Both the position numbers and the translations under genes were made by a program. Under the pieces are notes generated by a model. It was not told the DNA's origin. It ran no database searches and saw nothing but the letters and a program-made list of their open reading frames with translations. This document shows, in pieces, positions 11,213 to 23,318 of a stretch of 64,000 nucleotides of DNA. Source of the DNA: Stomorhina lunata (lineage: Eukaryota > Arthropoda > Insecta > Diptera > Rhiniidae). The first letter of the stretch is position 1, and every line of letters begins with the position of its first letter. The stretch is from assembly GCA_933228675.1 (NCBI GenBank), contig OW121740.1, positions 30,219,632 through 30,283,631 of the forward strand. The letters run 5' to 3'.

Positions 11213-11529
11213 TTCTATAATATAAATTAATTTATATTCAATTTGTGTTGTAAAAGTTGTTAAAAGACTATTTTCGTTACTTGATTTTTTCAATTAAAAG
11301 ATATTACTACCAATTTTCATTACACGAAATCCATGTCTTATGAAAAATTTGTTAAAAGGAATTTTAACATGAACTTCAATTGTTAAATTTTAATCAATTT
11401 TCGGGTCAAAAGTGATCCAGTAAGATCCATTATATAGTTTAGAATTTGATACTCATTAAATGAGTCATTTTTGTTTAAATGCATATAAAAACTTACGGAA
11501 ACACAAAAACACACAAATCCTTCAAAGGA

Positions 11530-11850
11530 AAGCGCGGTAACGCCTTAACGAAAAGAGATAGACTGACAACATTTTATTTTCGATCTTGAAAAAGTTGTGT
11601 ATTGACAAAATCGGTTCACATTTAGTTAGAGCTCCCACATTTAGTTAGAGCTCCCGCCTCGGAAATCACATTAATGACTTAATTTAGTACAAAAAAGTTT
11701 AATGCAACTATTGGTCAGTATATCAAATTTTATAGGATCGATCCATATTTGATCATAGCTTTCATATAAAAACCACTCCCGGAAACCACTAAAATGCCAC
11801 AAACGCCAGTAAAAAGCTGTTAAATTATAAACTATGACAGCTATTTTCAC
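11530..11850 (+). mobile_element. Family-2 mini-me-like fragment
   Basis: This is collinear with 17955-18310: ACGCCTTAACGAAAAGAG, AATCGGTTCACATTTAG, AGAGCTCCC, TATCAAATTTTATAGGA and ATAAACTATGACAGC. A 20-bp segment (TTAGTTAGAGCTCCC) is duplicated in tandem. Neither element terminus is present. Confidence 0.75.
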
Positions 11851-12359
11851 TAAAATCTATAAGATTTAAGATTTCTTTGCAATCTTTATTTCCAACAAAT
11901 TAAAAATGGTACCTTCTTGGTTTAAAAAGTACATTTGTTTTGTTGTTGGTACTAAATTAAAAAACATATTTTCTAACCCTACTTCAGCTGATCTTCATAA
12001 TCAGGAGTTGGCAGCCCATACCACCAGAAGCCGATGATTTTTTTTAATTTTCGTAAATACCACGATCATTAATAAAACTCGCGAAAATGAGTATTCAGTT
12101 AGAATTTGGATGTTAACAGAGTTGGTGCTGCTTAAAAAAAAAAAAGTCAAAAATAAAATATGCAAGAAACAAATCAAAATCCAATTTATAGCAACAAAAT
12201 ACATGGTTCGAGAGAACAAAGAAATATAATCTTGAACATTGTTGCCATGATACTATGATTTTTAAAAACATTGGCAATAGTTTTGTAAATATGTTGTTTT
12301 GGATTTAATAAATATTTTTTTCTTTGGAAACGTTTCAATTGGCACAAGGGTAATTCTCT

Positions 12360-12560
12360 CAGACAAGAGCTGCATCTGATGCTATTTTTAGACTCATTGA
12401 AAGAGACCTACGTTTTTAACCCTAGCTCCGAACGGCAAATGCATTAGTTAGAGAAGTTTTTCATAGCCTAGTACTCAATAACCAGTGACTAGCTGAGTTA
12501 TGAGGTGAACCGCCGCTTTTTTGTAAATTTATTTCTTTTAAGTGGGTCTGGCCAAGGATC
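12360..12560 (-). mobile_element. Possible non-LTR retroelement 3' end, relic
   Basis: On the minus strand the stretch reads GTTCGATCCTTGGCCAGACC, GGCGGTTCACCTCAT, CATTTGCCGTTCGGAG and GTAGGTC in order. I associate this phrase order with the 3' untranslated ends of abundant insect non-LTR elements, from memory and without a search. No ORF is seen. Confidence 0.35.
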
Positions 12561-12584
12561 GAACTTGAGAATATAAACATATTT

Positions 12585-14795
12585 TTTTGTAAAAATTTTC
12601 GATAAAAATATTTTTATATATCAAAAACTTTTCAAATATTCTGTAGAAAATTTTTATAAACAAATTTGATGAACAAATTTTCTATAGAAAAATTTTTGAT
12701 ACAAAAATTTTCTATAGAAAAATTTTTAATAAACTAATTTTCCATAGAAAAATTTTTGAAGGAAAAGTTCTCTATATAAAAATTTTTGATGAAAAAGTTT
12801 CCTATAAAAAAATTTTTGATGAAAAATTTTTCTATAGAAAAATTTTTGATGAAAAAAAATTTCTATAGAAAAATTTTTGATGAAAAAATTTTCTATAGAA
12901 AAATTTTTGATGAAAAAATTTTCTACAGAAAAATTTTTGATGAAAACATTTTTTATAGGAAAATTTTTGATGAAAACATTTTGTACAGAAAAATTGTTGA
13001 TAAAAAAATTTTCTATAGACTCATTTTAGAAAGAAAATTCTTTACAGAAAAATTTTTGATAAGATAATTTTCTATAGAAAAATTTTTGTTAAAAAAATTG
13101 CTGATAAAAAAATTTTCTATAGAAAAATTTTTGATAAAAAAATTTTCTACAGAAAAATTTTTGATAAAAAGATTTTCTACAGAAAAATTTTTGATAAAAA
13201 AATTTTCTATAGACTCATTTTAGAAAGAAAATTCTTTACAGAAAAATTTTTGATAAAAAAATTTTCTATAGAAAAATTTTTGTTAAAAAAATTGCTGATA
13301 AAAAAATTTTCTATAGAAAAATTTTTGATAAAAAAATTTTCTATAGAAAAATGTTTGATATTGAAATTTTCTATAGAAAAATTTTTGATAAAAAAATTTT
13401 CTATAGAAAAATTTTTGATAAAAAGATTTTCTACAGAAAAATTTTTGATAAAAAGATTTTCTACAGAAAAATTTTTGATAAAAAAATTTTCTATAGACTC
13501 ATTTTAGAAAGAAAATTCTTTACAGAAAAATTTTTGATAAAAAAATTTTCTATAGAAAAATTTTTGTTAAAAAAATTGCTGATAAAAAAATTTTCTTTAG
13601 AAAAATTTTTGATAAAAAAATTTTCTATAGAAAAATGTTTGATATTGAAATTTTCTATAGAAAAATTTTTGATAAAAAAATTTTCTATAGAAAAATTTTT
13701 GATAAAAAAATTTTCTATAGAAAAATTTTTGATAAAAAAAATTTTTTCTATAGAAAAATTTTTTATAAAAAATTTTCTATAGAAAAATTTTTGATAAAAA
13801 AATTTTCTATAGAAAAATTTTTGATAAAAAAATTTTCTATAGAAAAATTTTTGATAAAAAATTTTCTATAGAAAAATTTTTGATAAAAAATTTTCTATAG
13901 AAAAATTTTTCATAAAAAAATTTTCTATAGAAAAATTTTTGATAAAAAGATTTTCTACAGAAAAATTTTTGATAAAAAAATTTTCTATAGACTCATTTTA
14001 GAAAGAAAATTCTTTACAGAAAAATTTTTGATAAAAAAATTTTCTATAGAAAAATTTTTGTTAAAAAAATTGCTGATAAAAAAATTTTCTATAGAAAAAT
14101 TTTTGATAAAAAAATTTTCTATAGAAAAATTTTTGATAAAAAAATTTTCTATAAAAAAATTTTTGATAAAAAAATTTTCTATAGAAAAATGTTTGATATT
14201 GAAATTTTTTATAGAAAAATTTTTGATAAAAAAATTTTCTATAGAAAAATGTTTGATATTGAAATTTTCTATAGAAAAATTTTTGATAAAAAAATTTTCT
14301 ATAGAAAAATTTTTGATAAAAAAATTTTCTATAGAAAAATTTTTGATAAAAAATTTTCTATAGAAAAATTTTTGATAAAAAATTTTCTATAGAAAAATTT
14401 TTCAAAAAAAAATTTTCTATAGAAAAATTTTTCAAAAAAAAATTTTCTATAGAAAAATTTTTCATAAAAAAATTTTCTATAGAAAAATTTTTGATAAAAA
14501 GATTTTCTACAGAAAAAATTTTTAATAAAAAAATTTTGTATAGAAAAATTTTGGATAAAAAAATTTTGTATAGAAAAATTTTTGATAAAAAAATTTTCTA
14601 TAGAAAAATTTTTGATAAAAAGATTTTCTATAGAAAAATTTTTGATAAAAAGATTTTCTACAGAAAAATTTTTAATAAAAAAATTTTGTATAGAAAAATT
14701 TTGGATAAAAAAATTTTGTATAGAAAAATTTTTGATAAAAATACTCACGACCATAAATAAAATTTTTTATGGAAAATTTTGGATAAAAATGTTTA
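12585..14795. repeat. 30-bp satellite array with variant blocks (array C)
   Basis: About 73 units of 30 bp carry AAATTTTCTATAGAAAAATT and TTTGATAA. A variant block (TCATTTTAGAAAGAAAATTC ... TTGTTAAAAAAATTGCTGAT) recurs at 13021, 13215, 13499 and 13993, showing segmental duplication within the array. The 30-bp period keeps several frames open on both strands, giving peptides of the IKKFSIEKFL type. These are artefacts of the period and are not listed as genes. Confidence 0.95.
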
Positions 14796-14822
14796 TTCAG
14801 TCCCTCAAATTATACATAATGC

Positions 14823-14968
14823 TCTGTCTAGAATTAGGGATAATCCTCCTGATGAGATGGTCTAACCAACCATCGAAACGCGTCGAGGAAAGGTTTCCCC
14901 ACCAACATTTTTTGGTTTTATCAAAAAACTATTTATTGCAATAATAAATAATTGTAATAAATTGGGAT
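14823..14968 (+). mobile_element. Ribozyme-bearing short element, copy 2
   Basis: The second copy of the 146-151 bp element lies immediately downstream of array C. It holds an intact hammerhead (14844-14889), the CATTTTTTGG box, and a terminal hairpin at 14932-14961 (stem TTTATTGCAAT, loop AATAAATA). The hairpin stem differs from copy 1 by three compensatory changes. No protein is encoded. Penelope-like pseudo-LTR or SINE/retrozyme-like origin is inferred. Confidence 0.75.
14844..14889 (+). ncRNA. Hammerhead ribozyme, intact core
   Basis: All invariant parts are present in order. Stem I 5' strand is TCCTC (14844-14848), followed by core CTGATGA (14849-14855). Stem II is GATGGT/ACCATC with loop CTAACCA (14856-14874). 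Core GAAA is at 14875-14878, and a very short stem III region CGCG at 14879-14882. TC follows, with predicted cleavage after C14884, then stem I 3' strand GAGGA (14885-14889). The minimal stem III is what is known of hammerheads in Penelope-like and SINE-type retroelements, which often act as dimers (CGCG is self-complementary). Activity is inferred, not shown. Confidence 0.78.
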
Positions 14969-14975
14969 TCTAAGT

Positions 14976-17140
14976 GCACTACACTACAGTAAAACTTTTT
15001 AATTAAATGTTTGATGTCCCGAAATTTTGATGTACCTTTTTAAATTTTTTTTCTGTTGACAATTTTAAAGAAAAATTGAGTTGAAAACTTTTTCTTCTGA
15101 AAATGTTGGAACTATACATTGATAAAAATAACTAATTTTGTTAAAAGTACAAAAAACGGCAACTCTGCTGATTATTTTTTTGTTCTGTTCTCTTTGCTCC
15201 GACCTCTGTTTATAATACTCGTATCAACATCACACAATGTGGATTGTACCGAATTGTACTATTTTAAAATGTTTCTAACGATCTTGTTCCATCATCGTAT
15301 CCATTGAGCAGTAGGCCAGTAATTCTACAGTGATACCTAAAAATTGGATAGGATTACCACAGGGACATATGGAGTGATCAAAACAAAATGTTTTATTATA
15401 ACAACGATTAGAATTATGTTGGAATTGAAGGCTATCGCTAGAATATGCTTCAATTATTATATGTATTCCCACTAGTTTTTAAAGAAATATCTCTTAAATC
15501 ATGCAAGATAACTGAAATAATAACTATATTTTTTGAAATAAAGTAATATTTTGATTTACTTAAATCCCTCTAGCAAATTATATATTATATGCTCGGTGGG
15601 AAATGGAGCACCAAAATGATTCTCTACCGGGTATTCATTTATTCTCAATTCGAACAAATGTTCTTTTGGATTAAAAACAAAAGGATCCCGGCGAGTTACA
15701 AATCAAAATACATTCGCTAACTCAAGCGACAGCAAACAAAACTGTGATACAAGAAATAAATATTTCTTTTTGCTGGAATAAAAATTTCAACTCAACAACT
15801 GCCATGTTTGTTGTTTGTTACTTGTTGTATGACGTTCATGTTGTATGTGTTGTTTTGTACTACGTTACGAGTCTCGTATGTTGTAGTACAATCATGTTGC
15901 CAGACATAAAACTAGGCAAAGAACACGGTAAGAGAAACAATATTTTTCAACATAACATTTTATTTGTGGCAGCGCAAGAAGATGTGGAAGTCTATGAAGA
16001 AGTGTTGTTTGTTAGAGAAGTTGTATGATGTGATGTTGTTACAACAATTTTTATTTTGTATTTTGCACGAGATATTTTATGCAAATTATTTTAGTGGATG
16101 ATGAAATAGCTGGAAATGGAGCTGATTAGGGATATGGAAGGTCTAAGGATAATTTGGTATATTTAAAACGGGTTCCTCTAATTTAAAAGGATTTCATGAT
16201 GTATAAACGAAATGTGTGAATCTGTAATGAATTGAAATGTTTGGTTTATAAAAATTCATCGATTGGTCAGAAAATAGTTATAATTATTCGAAATATTTTA
16301 TAGTTTCTATAAGACAAATTTTGTAATACAAAAGTTATTACCAAACAAAAACATTTTTCAAATATTTTTCTAAAATAAACTGCTTTTGTATACTTGCACT
16401 GTCTAAAAAAAGCAATATCTTTATATGTGTGTTTCAGTTAACATTTGTAAGGATATCCTGATAACTTTTGCCTTGTTCGGTTTCCGTTTTAAAGGACAAC
16501 AAACAGCTCATACATATTTATGCCATAGATAACTTAAGGAAAGGAAAGCAAAAGCATCCAACTTATGCTACCAAAAAGATGATTAATAACCAAAAAAAAA
16601 ACATAAAAAAAAACTCCACAAGAGAAGAAGTTATGCACTAATAAACATGTTTGTAAAGACAAAAAAAAAATTAAAAAAGAAAGCTTCCTGCTAAATTTTT
16701 TAGATGATTATTCTCTATTTTTTACAGCATAAAAAAATGTTTAAAAAATAAGACAAATGAACTTAGTGCGTGGTCTGTTTTACACTTAATTTAAGCTGAG
16801 TGTGCAGCATTTCCTTCTATTCTTAACAAATTTTCACTTTTTCTTTTGGTGGAAAAATAAAAAGTTTGACAGAGCCGTAGAGGATATGTAGTTTTGAGGA
16901 ATTTAAAAACAGATTTACCGGCAGTGGGCGCAAAAGTAGGCGAGATCAATTTTGGTGATCATGTGGTACAACAAACATTGAAGAAAAAAAATTTGAGAGA
17001 TCGGTACAGCAGTTTTTAAGTGAATACCAAAGAACCACATTTGACTTATAACAATTTAAAACAAAATAAAAATTTTTTGCAGCTGCATGAGATATTTTCA
17101 TTGAATTATATATTTCATAATGCGCTGATTTCACAAATTA
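14976..17140. other. Spacer, no gene recognised
   Basis: AT-rich DNA with scattered poly-A tracts. A 94-codon frame at 15744-16028 (+) has no recognised domain, no splice context and biased Cys/Val/Tyr content from TGT/GTT runs. I see no support for calling it a gene. Confidence 0.5.
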
Positions 17141-17145
17141 TGGCC

Positions 17146-18880
17146 TTTTTATACAAGCCATCGAAAAGAATGAGGGGGTGTATTGAGATTGTCATTCCGT
17201 TTGTAATTTCCTTAATATTGGCTCAAAAATCAAAAACGATATATATTCTGAATCCTTATGAAATTCTAAGACGATTGAGCGATGTCCGTCTGTCTGTCCG
17301 TCCGTCCGTTGAAATCACGATAACGCCTAACCGAAAGGAGCTAGCTCACTGAAACTTAGTAAAAACATTATTGATCTCTGAGAAAATTTTGGTATTGAAA
17401 TTGGGCAAAATCGGTTAGCATAGCTCCCGTATAACCTCGTCTATTCTAATCGCTTATTTGCTAATAAATGACAAATTATAACAGTTATGATGACAAAATT
17501 TGGTATCCGGAAGTTTTACATAAGCACTAGGCAGCATCGAAATCGGTTCACATTTAGCTATAGCTCACATACAAAAAACTTACGAAAACAGCCTAAATTT
17601 CACCAAAAATACACTTAAATGCCAATAAATCTAAAGTATAACAGATATAACCACTAAATTTGGCACAAGAAAGTCTTATATCAATGCCAGCCAGTGTTCA
17701 AAATTTTGTAGCAACCGGTCACCATTTGACCTAGATCCCATATAAAAAACTTACGAAAACACAAAAATTCATGATAAAATCATGATAGCTCCATAACTAC
17801 AAGAGCTAGTATGACTAAATTAAGCACAAGAAAGTCTTATGTCAATACGAGCCAGTGTGCAATTTTGTCACAATCGGTCACCATTTGACCATAGCTCCCA
17901 TATAAAAAACTTATGGAAACACAAAAATATATCAGATACGTCAGATAATAGCACGATAGCGCCTTAACGAAAAGAGCTAGAGGGACAAAATTTTACAAAG
18001 ATATTTTGGATATCTTGAAAAAGATGTGTGTTGAAAATGGACAAAATCGGTTCAAATTTAGCTAGAGCTCCCATATAACCCCGCCCCGGGAAACACATTA
18101 ATGCTGATAAATTGAATACAATTGTAATAGCTATGACGATTAAATTTAAAATAGGGAAGTTTTATGCAATTTTTGATCAGTTTATCAAATTTTATAGGAA
18201 TCAGTCCATATTTGACTTTAGCTTTCATATAAAAGACACTCACGGAAACCAAACATTTTAGCAAAGGCCAGTTAAAACCTATTAAATTGGAAACTATGAT
18301 AGCTATGCCACTAAATTTTGCAAGAATAAGCTCTATATATATACCACCCAGTGTGTAAAATTTTGTTACAATCGAACAACATTTGGCTATAATTCCTATA
18401 TATATATATAACATCCCCTTTTTATATCTACAATCAGAAAGAAATTATATAGGCATCAATCAATGTTCAGCCCAGACTTTATATATGATGAATGCATTAG
18501 GAACTCACAACGAAATATATGGACTTGCCGTATTACTATTAACGTGTTTAGCCTAACTACATATTAATCACAACGAAAAGTATTTAACAACTTATTAACG
18601 TAAAACTATACCCGGTTATAAGACCGAATTTTGATCAAAGTAAATACTGGGGAAACCACTAAAATATTTTTAAATGAACTATAAAGCTACGGCAACCGAA
18701 TTTAGTCCAAAGGTTTTACCAACAATACCAATTATCTTAGCGATTTTTTCAGTTTTGGTCCAGATTTTGAATTAGCTGCACCCTTGTAGATATATCAGAT
18801 GTGTTTCTAAATTTGACACAACTTGATGGTGGGTATATAAGATTCGGCACAGCCGAATATAACACTCTTACTTGTTTTTT
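17146..18880 (+). mobile_element. Mini-me/DINE-1-like element, family 2
   Basis: It starts TTTATACAAGCCATCGAAAA and GTCATTCCGTTTGTAA, has a GTCY block (GTCCGTCTGTCTGTCCGTCC, 17285), then about 12 degenerate paragraphs of 100-110 bp. Each paragraph contains CATTTGACC(A/T)TAGCTCCCATAT. It ends with hairpin ATTCGGC-ACA-GCCGAAT (18842-18858) and ACTCTTACTTGTTTTTT. At about 1.7 kb it is longer than family 1 and has no ORF. Its role as a rolling-circle (Helentron-derived) non-autonomous element is inferred from architecture. Confidence 0.78.
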
Positions 18881-19479
18881 TATTTGCTGTTAAAAAAAAT
18901 CGGATACAAACTGGCTGAGCTACGGGTCGAAAAGTTAATGAACCGCGTTAAAATCGGTTTTTTACATATAACTCCTAAACTTGAACGCATTTCCAAAATT
19001 TTTTTTGCACGATTTGTCATGTACTCATGTACTAAGGCCTATAACCCACTCTAGTTCGTTTTACGATTTTTTTTAGTGTATCATAGTGTTATATTTCGTA
19101 GAACCTTTCTTTGAAAAATCTTCAAGGATAGCCTGTATTGGTTTCCACGATCCAGAACCATATAATAACATGGAAACTTCAGAGGGCTTCATTCCTTAGT
19201 TGCCTGCATAGGCCAAAATAGCATCTCTTGGGAAGTACTATTTTATATTTAATTTCGAAACATATATCGTTTTTTGTATTCATGGCGATACCAAGGTTAA
19301 CAAATTATTTTGCAACCTCGAAGCTTTAGTTCTCAATGATCACACGTGGTCCAATTTTAGTGGCTATCTGCTTGTAGACAACAATAACAACTTGAATGCA
19401 AATTTTTGTGCAACATTTAGATCAGACATCACATCTTGAAATAGTATTTACGAGGAGAAGATTACATTACTTATAATTG

Positions 19480-19800
19480 TAGTCGCACCGACTTAGAAAC
19501 CCTGGTCGGCTCATGCAAAACATCATTTCCTTAGGTCATTACATTATTAGTTTACGATTTAATTAATTTTGAATAATTTTTAATGTCGCCATCTATCGCG
19601 AATAAATCGCACCAACTTAGAAACCTCCGTCGACTCATGCGCAAAAAATTTGTGGAAGATCATAGCATGATCAAATGCACTGTTTACGATTTAGTTTCTT
19701 TTAAGTAATTTTTAGTGGCGCCGTCCTTCAGAAATTGGTCATACCAATTTAGAAACCTTCTCATGGCTCATGTGCAACAACTTTACTAAAGATCTTGACT
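19480..19800. repeat. Degenerate 125-130 bp tandem repeat, 3 units
   Basis: The phrase GCACC(G/A)ACTTAGAAACC ... CGACTCATGC recurs near 19486, 19608 and 19740, together with TTTACGATTTA and GCGCC/GTCGCC boxes. Identity between units is moderate, indicating an old triplication. Confidence 0.65.
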
Positions 19801-19847
19801 ATTTCTTTAAAGGACAGACAGAGAAACATTCATTTTTATATACATTC

Positions 19848-20241
19848 TAGGGTATTCAATTATTCGGGGTTTTGGTTTATTCGATTAATCGTTCGAATAA
19901 TTATTCGGTGTTCAAACTTTATCGATTAATAATATTGACTCTTTTCCGACGGAATTACCTTATCAAAATACCTAGTTTGACGTATTCCAGTCAATAATAG
20001 ACTGTACAAATTTATGTTATGCTTATTAAACAATGTTATGTAAAATGTTTGCAAATGAGAGTTGGATATATTTAAATTAGATTTGTATTAATATATAAAA
20101 AACACGATTTTGTTTAATCGATTAATCTACATAAATTATTCGGTTGTATGTTATTTGAATTTTGTAAATTTTCAAATAATTGATCAAATAAAAAAAAATA
20201 TATTAATCGGTTAATCGAATAAAGGTTAATCGATTACCCTA
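19848..20241. mobile_element. hAT-like MITE (TAGGGTA...TACCCTA)
   Basis: The ends are inverted: TAGGGTATTCAATTATTCGG against TAGGGTAATCGATTAACC, with TTTATTCGATTAA inside both. Flanking 8-mers are ATACATTC (19840-19847) and ATACATAC (20242-20249), one mismatch, which fits an 8-bp hAT target duplication. It is about 394 bp, very AT-rich, with ATTCG/CGAAT clusters and no ORF. Confidence 0.75.
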
Positions 20242-20249
20242 ATACATAC

Positions 20250-21361
20250 ATACATACATATATAGATTGATAATAGGTTTTGTATAGCACTTAAGGTCAT
20301 ATATGTGACGCCCAAAATAGAAAGGGACTTAATATTTAAAAATGGTTTCGTTCAGGAGAGCCATTTTAAAGATTTAAATATTATTTGTTTACCCTTCTCT
20401 ACGCACTGTCACATATGGAGAAGTTTCAATAAAATCTGGTACATTGGTTTCTATAAAGAAGCATTATTTATTTGTGCATTCAGAAAATCATTCATCATGT
20501 GGGACCAATATTCCCACCTTTAATGAAAAGAAAGTGTCATTGTTCGGAATACATACAATTATTTGGTCTAATATGGAATATTAGCTTAGTCGCTGTTTTT
20601 AATAACCTTTATTAAGAAAGTTTTGTAGAAGAGGTATTTAATATCATTATGATAATATCATTAGATTAAAATTATCGTAAGCGGTAGAAAAAATATTGAT
20701 CGTTAGTGACAAAAAATCGTTATTAATCAAAAACGGGGAATGTTTTAGTGCATAACATTTTTGTGCTTTGTTAGTTTGCTACTTTTGACAAACTAATTAA
20801 ATTTTTTCCAAATTCTTTAGAGGTTATGGTGCAAAGCATTGTATGTGAAATTTTTTAGTTTTACCTCAATAACTTTTAAACTACTGGGCGGATTATAGCT
20901 CAATATGCTGAAATCGCCCAATGGGTAGTTAGAGTTTAAGACCAGTTTTTAAAAACATGTCTATTCTTAGCACAGTGGCCTCTACACTGGGTCAAAGTTA
21001 AGCACCGTTTTATGTAAAATCTATTGGTCCATATAACTTTCGCAAATATAAATCTATCGAAAAGATTTTGACTCATTCGAAAACTACTTAAGAAAGAAAA
21101 ATATGTTAACTCTATCTCTAATAGTTTAAGAGATATTTAACGGAATGCCGTTTACTATTATTTAAAACGATGGGCTCGATTTGATACCAATAAAATCTGA
21201 GTCTGTGATTGTATTTATTTAATTCACTTAATTTATAATTCACTGAACTAACCAAGTCCTTAGCGATTTGTGGATTAAGTTGACATTTGCGTACAATTGT
21301 TTTATATACAATAAACCCACAAAGACGACCCTGCAAGTCTTTTGTCTTCTCCTGGTAGTTT
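20250..21361. other. Spacer, no gene recognised
   Basis: AT-rich DNA. Starts with a short (TACA)n microsatellite at 20242-20262. No recognisable coding domain. Confidence 0.5.
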
Positions 21362-22145
21362 TTATACCCTTCACCACCATAGGTGGAAAGGGTATTATAA
21401 GTTTGTGCTGATGTTTGTAACGCATAGAAATATTTGTCTTAGACCCACCTTTTAGTATACCAATAGACTTAAAATTACTTTCTGAGTCGATTTAGCGATG
21501 TCCGTCCGTCCGTCCGTCTGGCTGGCTGGCTGGCTGGACCCCCATGTAAACCTTGTAATCAAACTACAGGTCGCAATTCTAAAGATAATTTGATGAAATT
21601 TGGCACAGATAATTTTTTTGATAATGGGACCATGGCTATTGAAATTGGTCAAAATCGGTCCATTATTTATGGTAAATCCCATAGGTCCCACTTCCCGGAA
21701 TTGCTATATTGGCCACAAATATCAATATTTTTTCATGAAATTTAAAACAGATACTGCTCACGTAAACTTAAATCACTGTACCAAATTTCGTTGAAATCGG
21801 TCCACATTTGACCATAGCTCCCATACAAACTCTTCTTCAAAAACGCACTAAATGAGACAAAAAATCACTAAAACGCTCGTAAATCTAAAGATAATGAAAA
21901 TTTTGAGTTTATTTTTTGCATACATAATTTTTGTAACAACTGTAATCAATTTGCCAAATTTCGACATAATCCGAGCACATTTGACCCTAGCTCTCATATA
22001 AGACCAAATGACGGAAACAGGTTGAATATATACGTTTTGAGAAAATGTTTGTATGATGGCAGGAAAAATAACACCTTTGAACTTAGTGGTGAAGGGTATC
22101 GTATGGTCGGCTTGACCGACTATAGCGCTTTCTTACTTGTTTTTT
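21362..22145 (+). mobile_element. Mini-me/DINE-1-like element, family 1, full length
   Basis: It starts TATACCCTTCACCACCATAG and has the GTCCGTCCGTCCGTCTGGCT block at about 21500. It ends with a 9-bp-stem hairpin TATGGTCGG-CTTGA-CCGACTATA (22102-22124) plus GCGCTTTCTTACTTGTTTT. ACCCTTCACC at the 5' end and GGTGAAGGGT just before the hairpin are sub-terminal inverted repeats. It closely matches the copy at 43566-44367. No ORF. Confidence 0.85.
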
Positions 22146-23030
22146 GTTCTTAATACAAGCAAGTGGTGGAGTAGAAGTCATAATAAAAAATTGCTGATTT
22201 TGTCAACTGTTCGCATTTGATAAAATTATTAGCTTACAGACTTTGTTAGTTTTTTTTCCTAACAACTTTTTTGTTACTGTTAATGTTGCGACTGCGGCTG
22301 CTGGTGTTTTGTGTTTCACTCGAATATTTCTTTCATTATTTCGCTTCTTTTTCCCTCTGCATTAATATGCAAATTTCTTTTTAATTTAGCGTCTTGTTGT
22401 TTTTATATTAAAGTCATTTAATAAGTTGCTTTATTTTTTGGAGTTTCTTAATTTTGTTTTTTTTCTCTGATTCGTTTGTAAGTTAATTGTATATACTCGT
22501 ATTTATTATTTGTATTATGGAAATCCCTTAAAAAAAATTAACAATTTCCTGTGAACGTGTAGGAGTGAAATTGTTAGTACATATTTTTTTAATTGAAAGT
22601 CTGGCTTCTTTTTTTATTAGGAAATTAAAATTGGTGAAACAAGATTTTAGAAGTTTTTAGGTAATTTTTGGTTAATTTGGTGTCCCGTTAGGTTTTTTTT
22701 AATTGCAAAACTTTTCAATTTTCACTTGGTATAATTTATATTGTTTTCTTTTTTTATAACAATATAAAATATACAAATAGTGTCTCTGCTCTACTTGAGA
22801 AAACCACACAGATAGATAATATATTTGTATGCTAAGGTATCCAATTTCCTTATATCAAAAGTTTTTGTTTCCTAATCACTATCATCACAATGTTTTACAT
22901 TAAATGCAAATGAAGCCAAAACGAATATGTATTCTCAAGTCTAAAACAGGGGTGGGCACGATTGAGGTGGCTAAGTTTCTCTTAATAAATTCTCCGTCTC
23001 TATGCGGCCTTTTAGCTTAAGCAATATCTC
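22146..23030. other. Spacer, no gene recognised
   Basis: AT-rich DNA with T-tracts. No ORF of note and no RNA gene seen. Confidence 0.5.
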
Positions 23031-23318
23031 AAACAAGTAAGAAAGTGCTATAGTCGGTCAAGCCCGACCATACGATACCCTTCACCACTAATGTCAAAGG
23101 TGTTCTTTTTTTTCTGTATAAAGACTTAAAATTCTCATTGTCTTCGGATTTAGGAGCGTTTTAGTGAATTTTGTCTCATTTAGTGCGTTTTGAGAAAAGA
23201 GTTTGTATGGGAGCTATGGTCAAATGTGGACCGATTTCAATGAAATTTGGTACAGTAATTTAAGTTTATATAAGCAACATTTGTTTTAAATTTCATAAAA
23301 TTTTTGTGGCCTATATAT
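23031..23318 (-). mobile_element. Family-1 element, truncated and internally deleted
   Basis: It begins (minus-strand 3' end) ACAAGTAAGAAAGTGCTATAGTCGG and follows the 2252-3044 copy. About 120 bp is missing after AAAGACTT (23126). The element stops near TTTTGTGGCC, so the GTCY block and 5' end are lost. Confidence 0.8.

Noticed and set aside
12786..14944. Many overlapping frames of the IKKFSIEKFL type on both strands
   Set aside because: The 30-bp satellite unit is divisible by three, so frames stay open without coding selection.
15744..16028. 94-codon plus-strand frame
   Set aside because: No recognised domain, biased composition from TGT/GTT-rich DNA, and no promoter or splice evidence.
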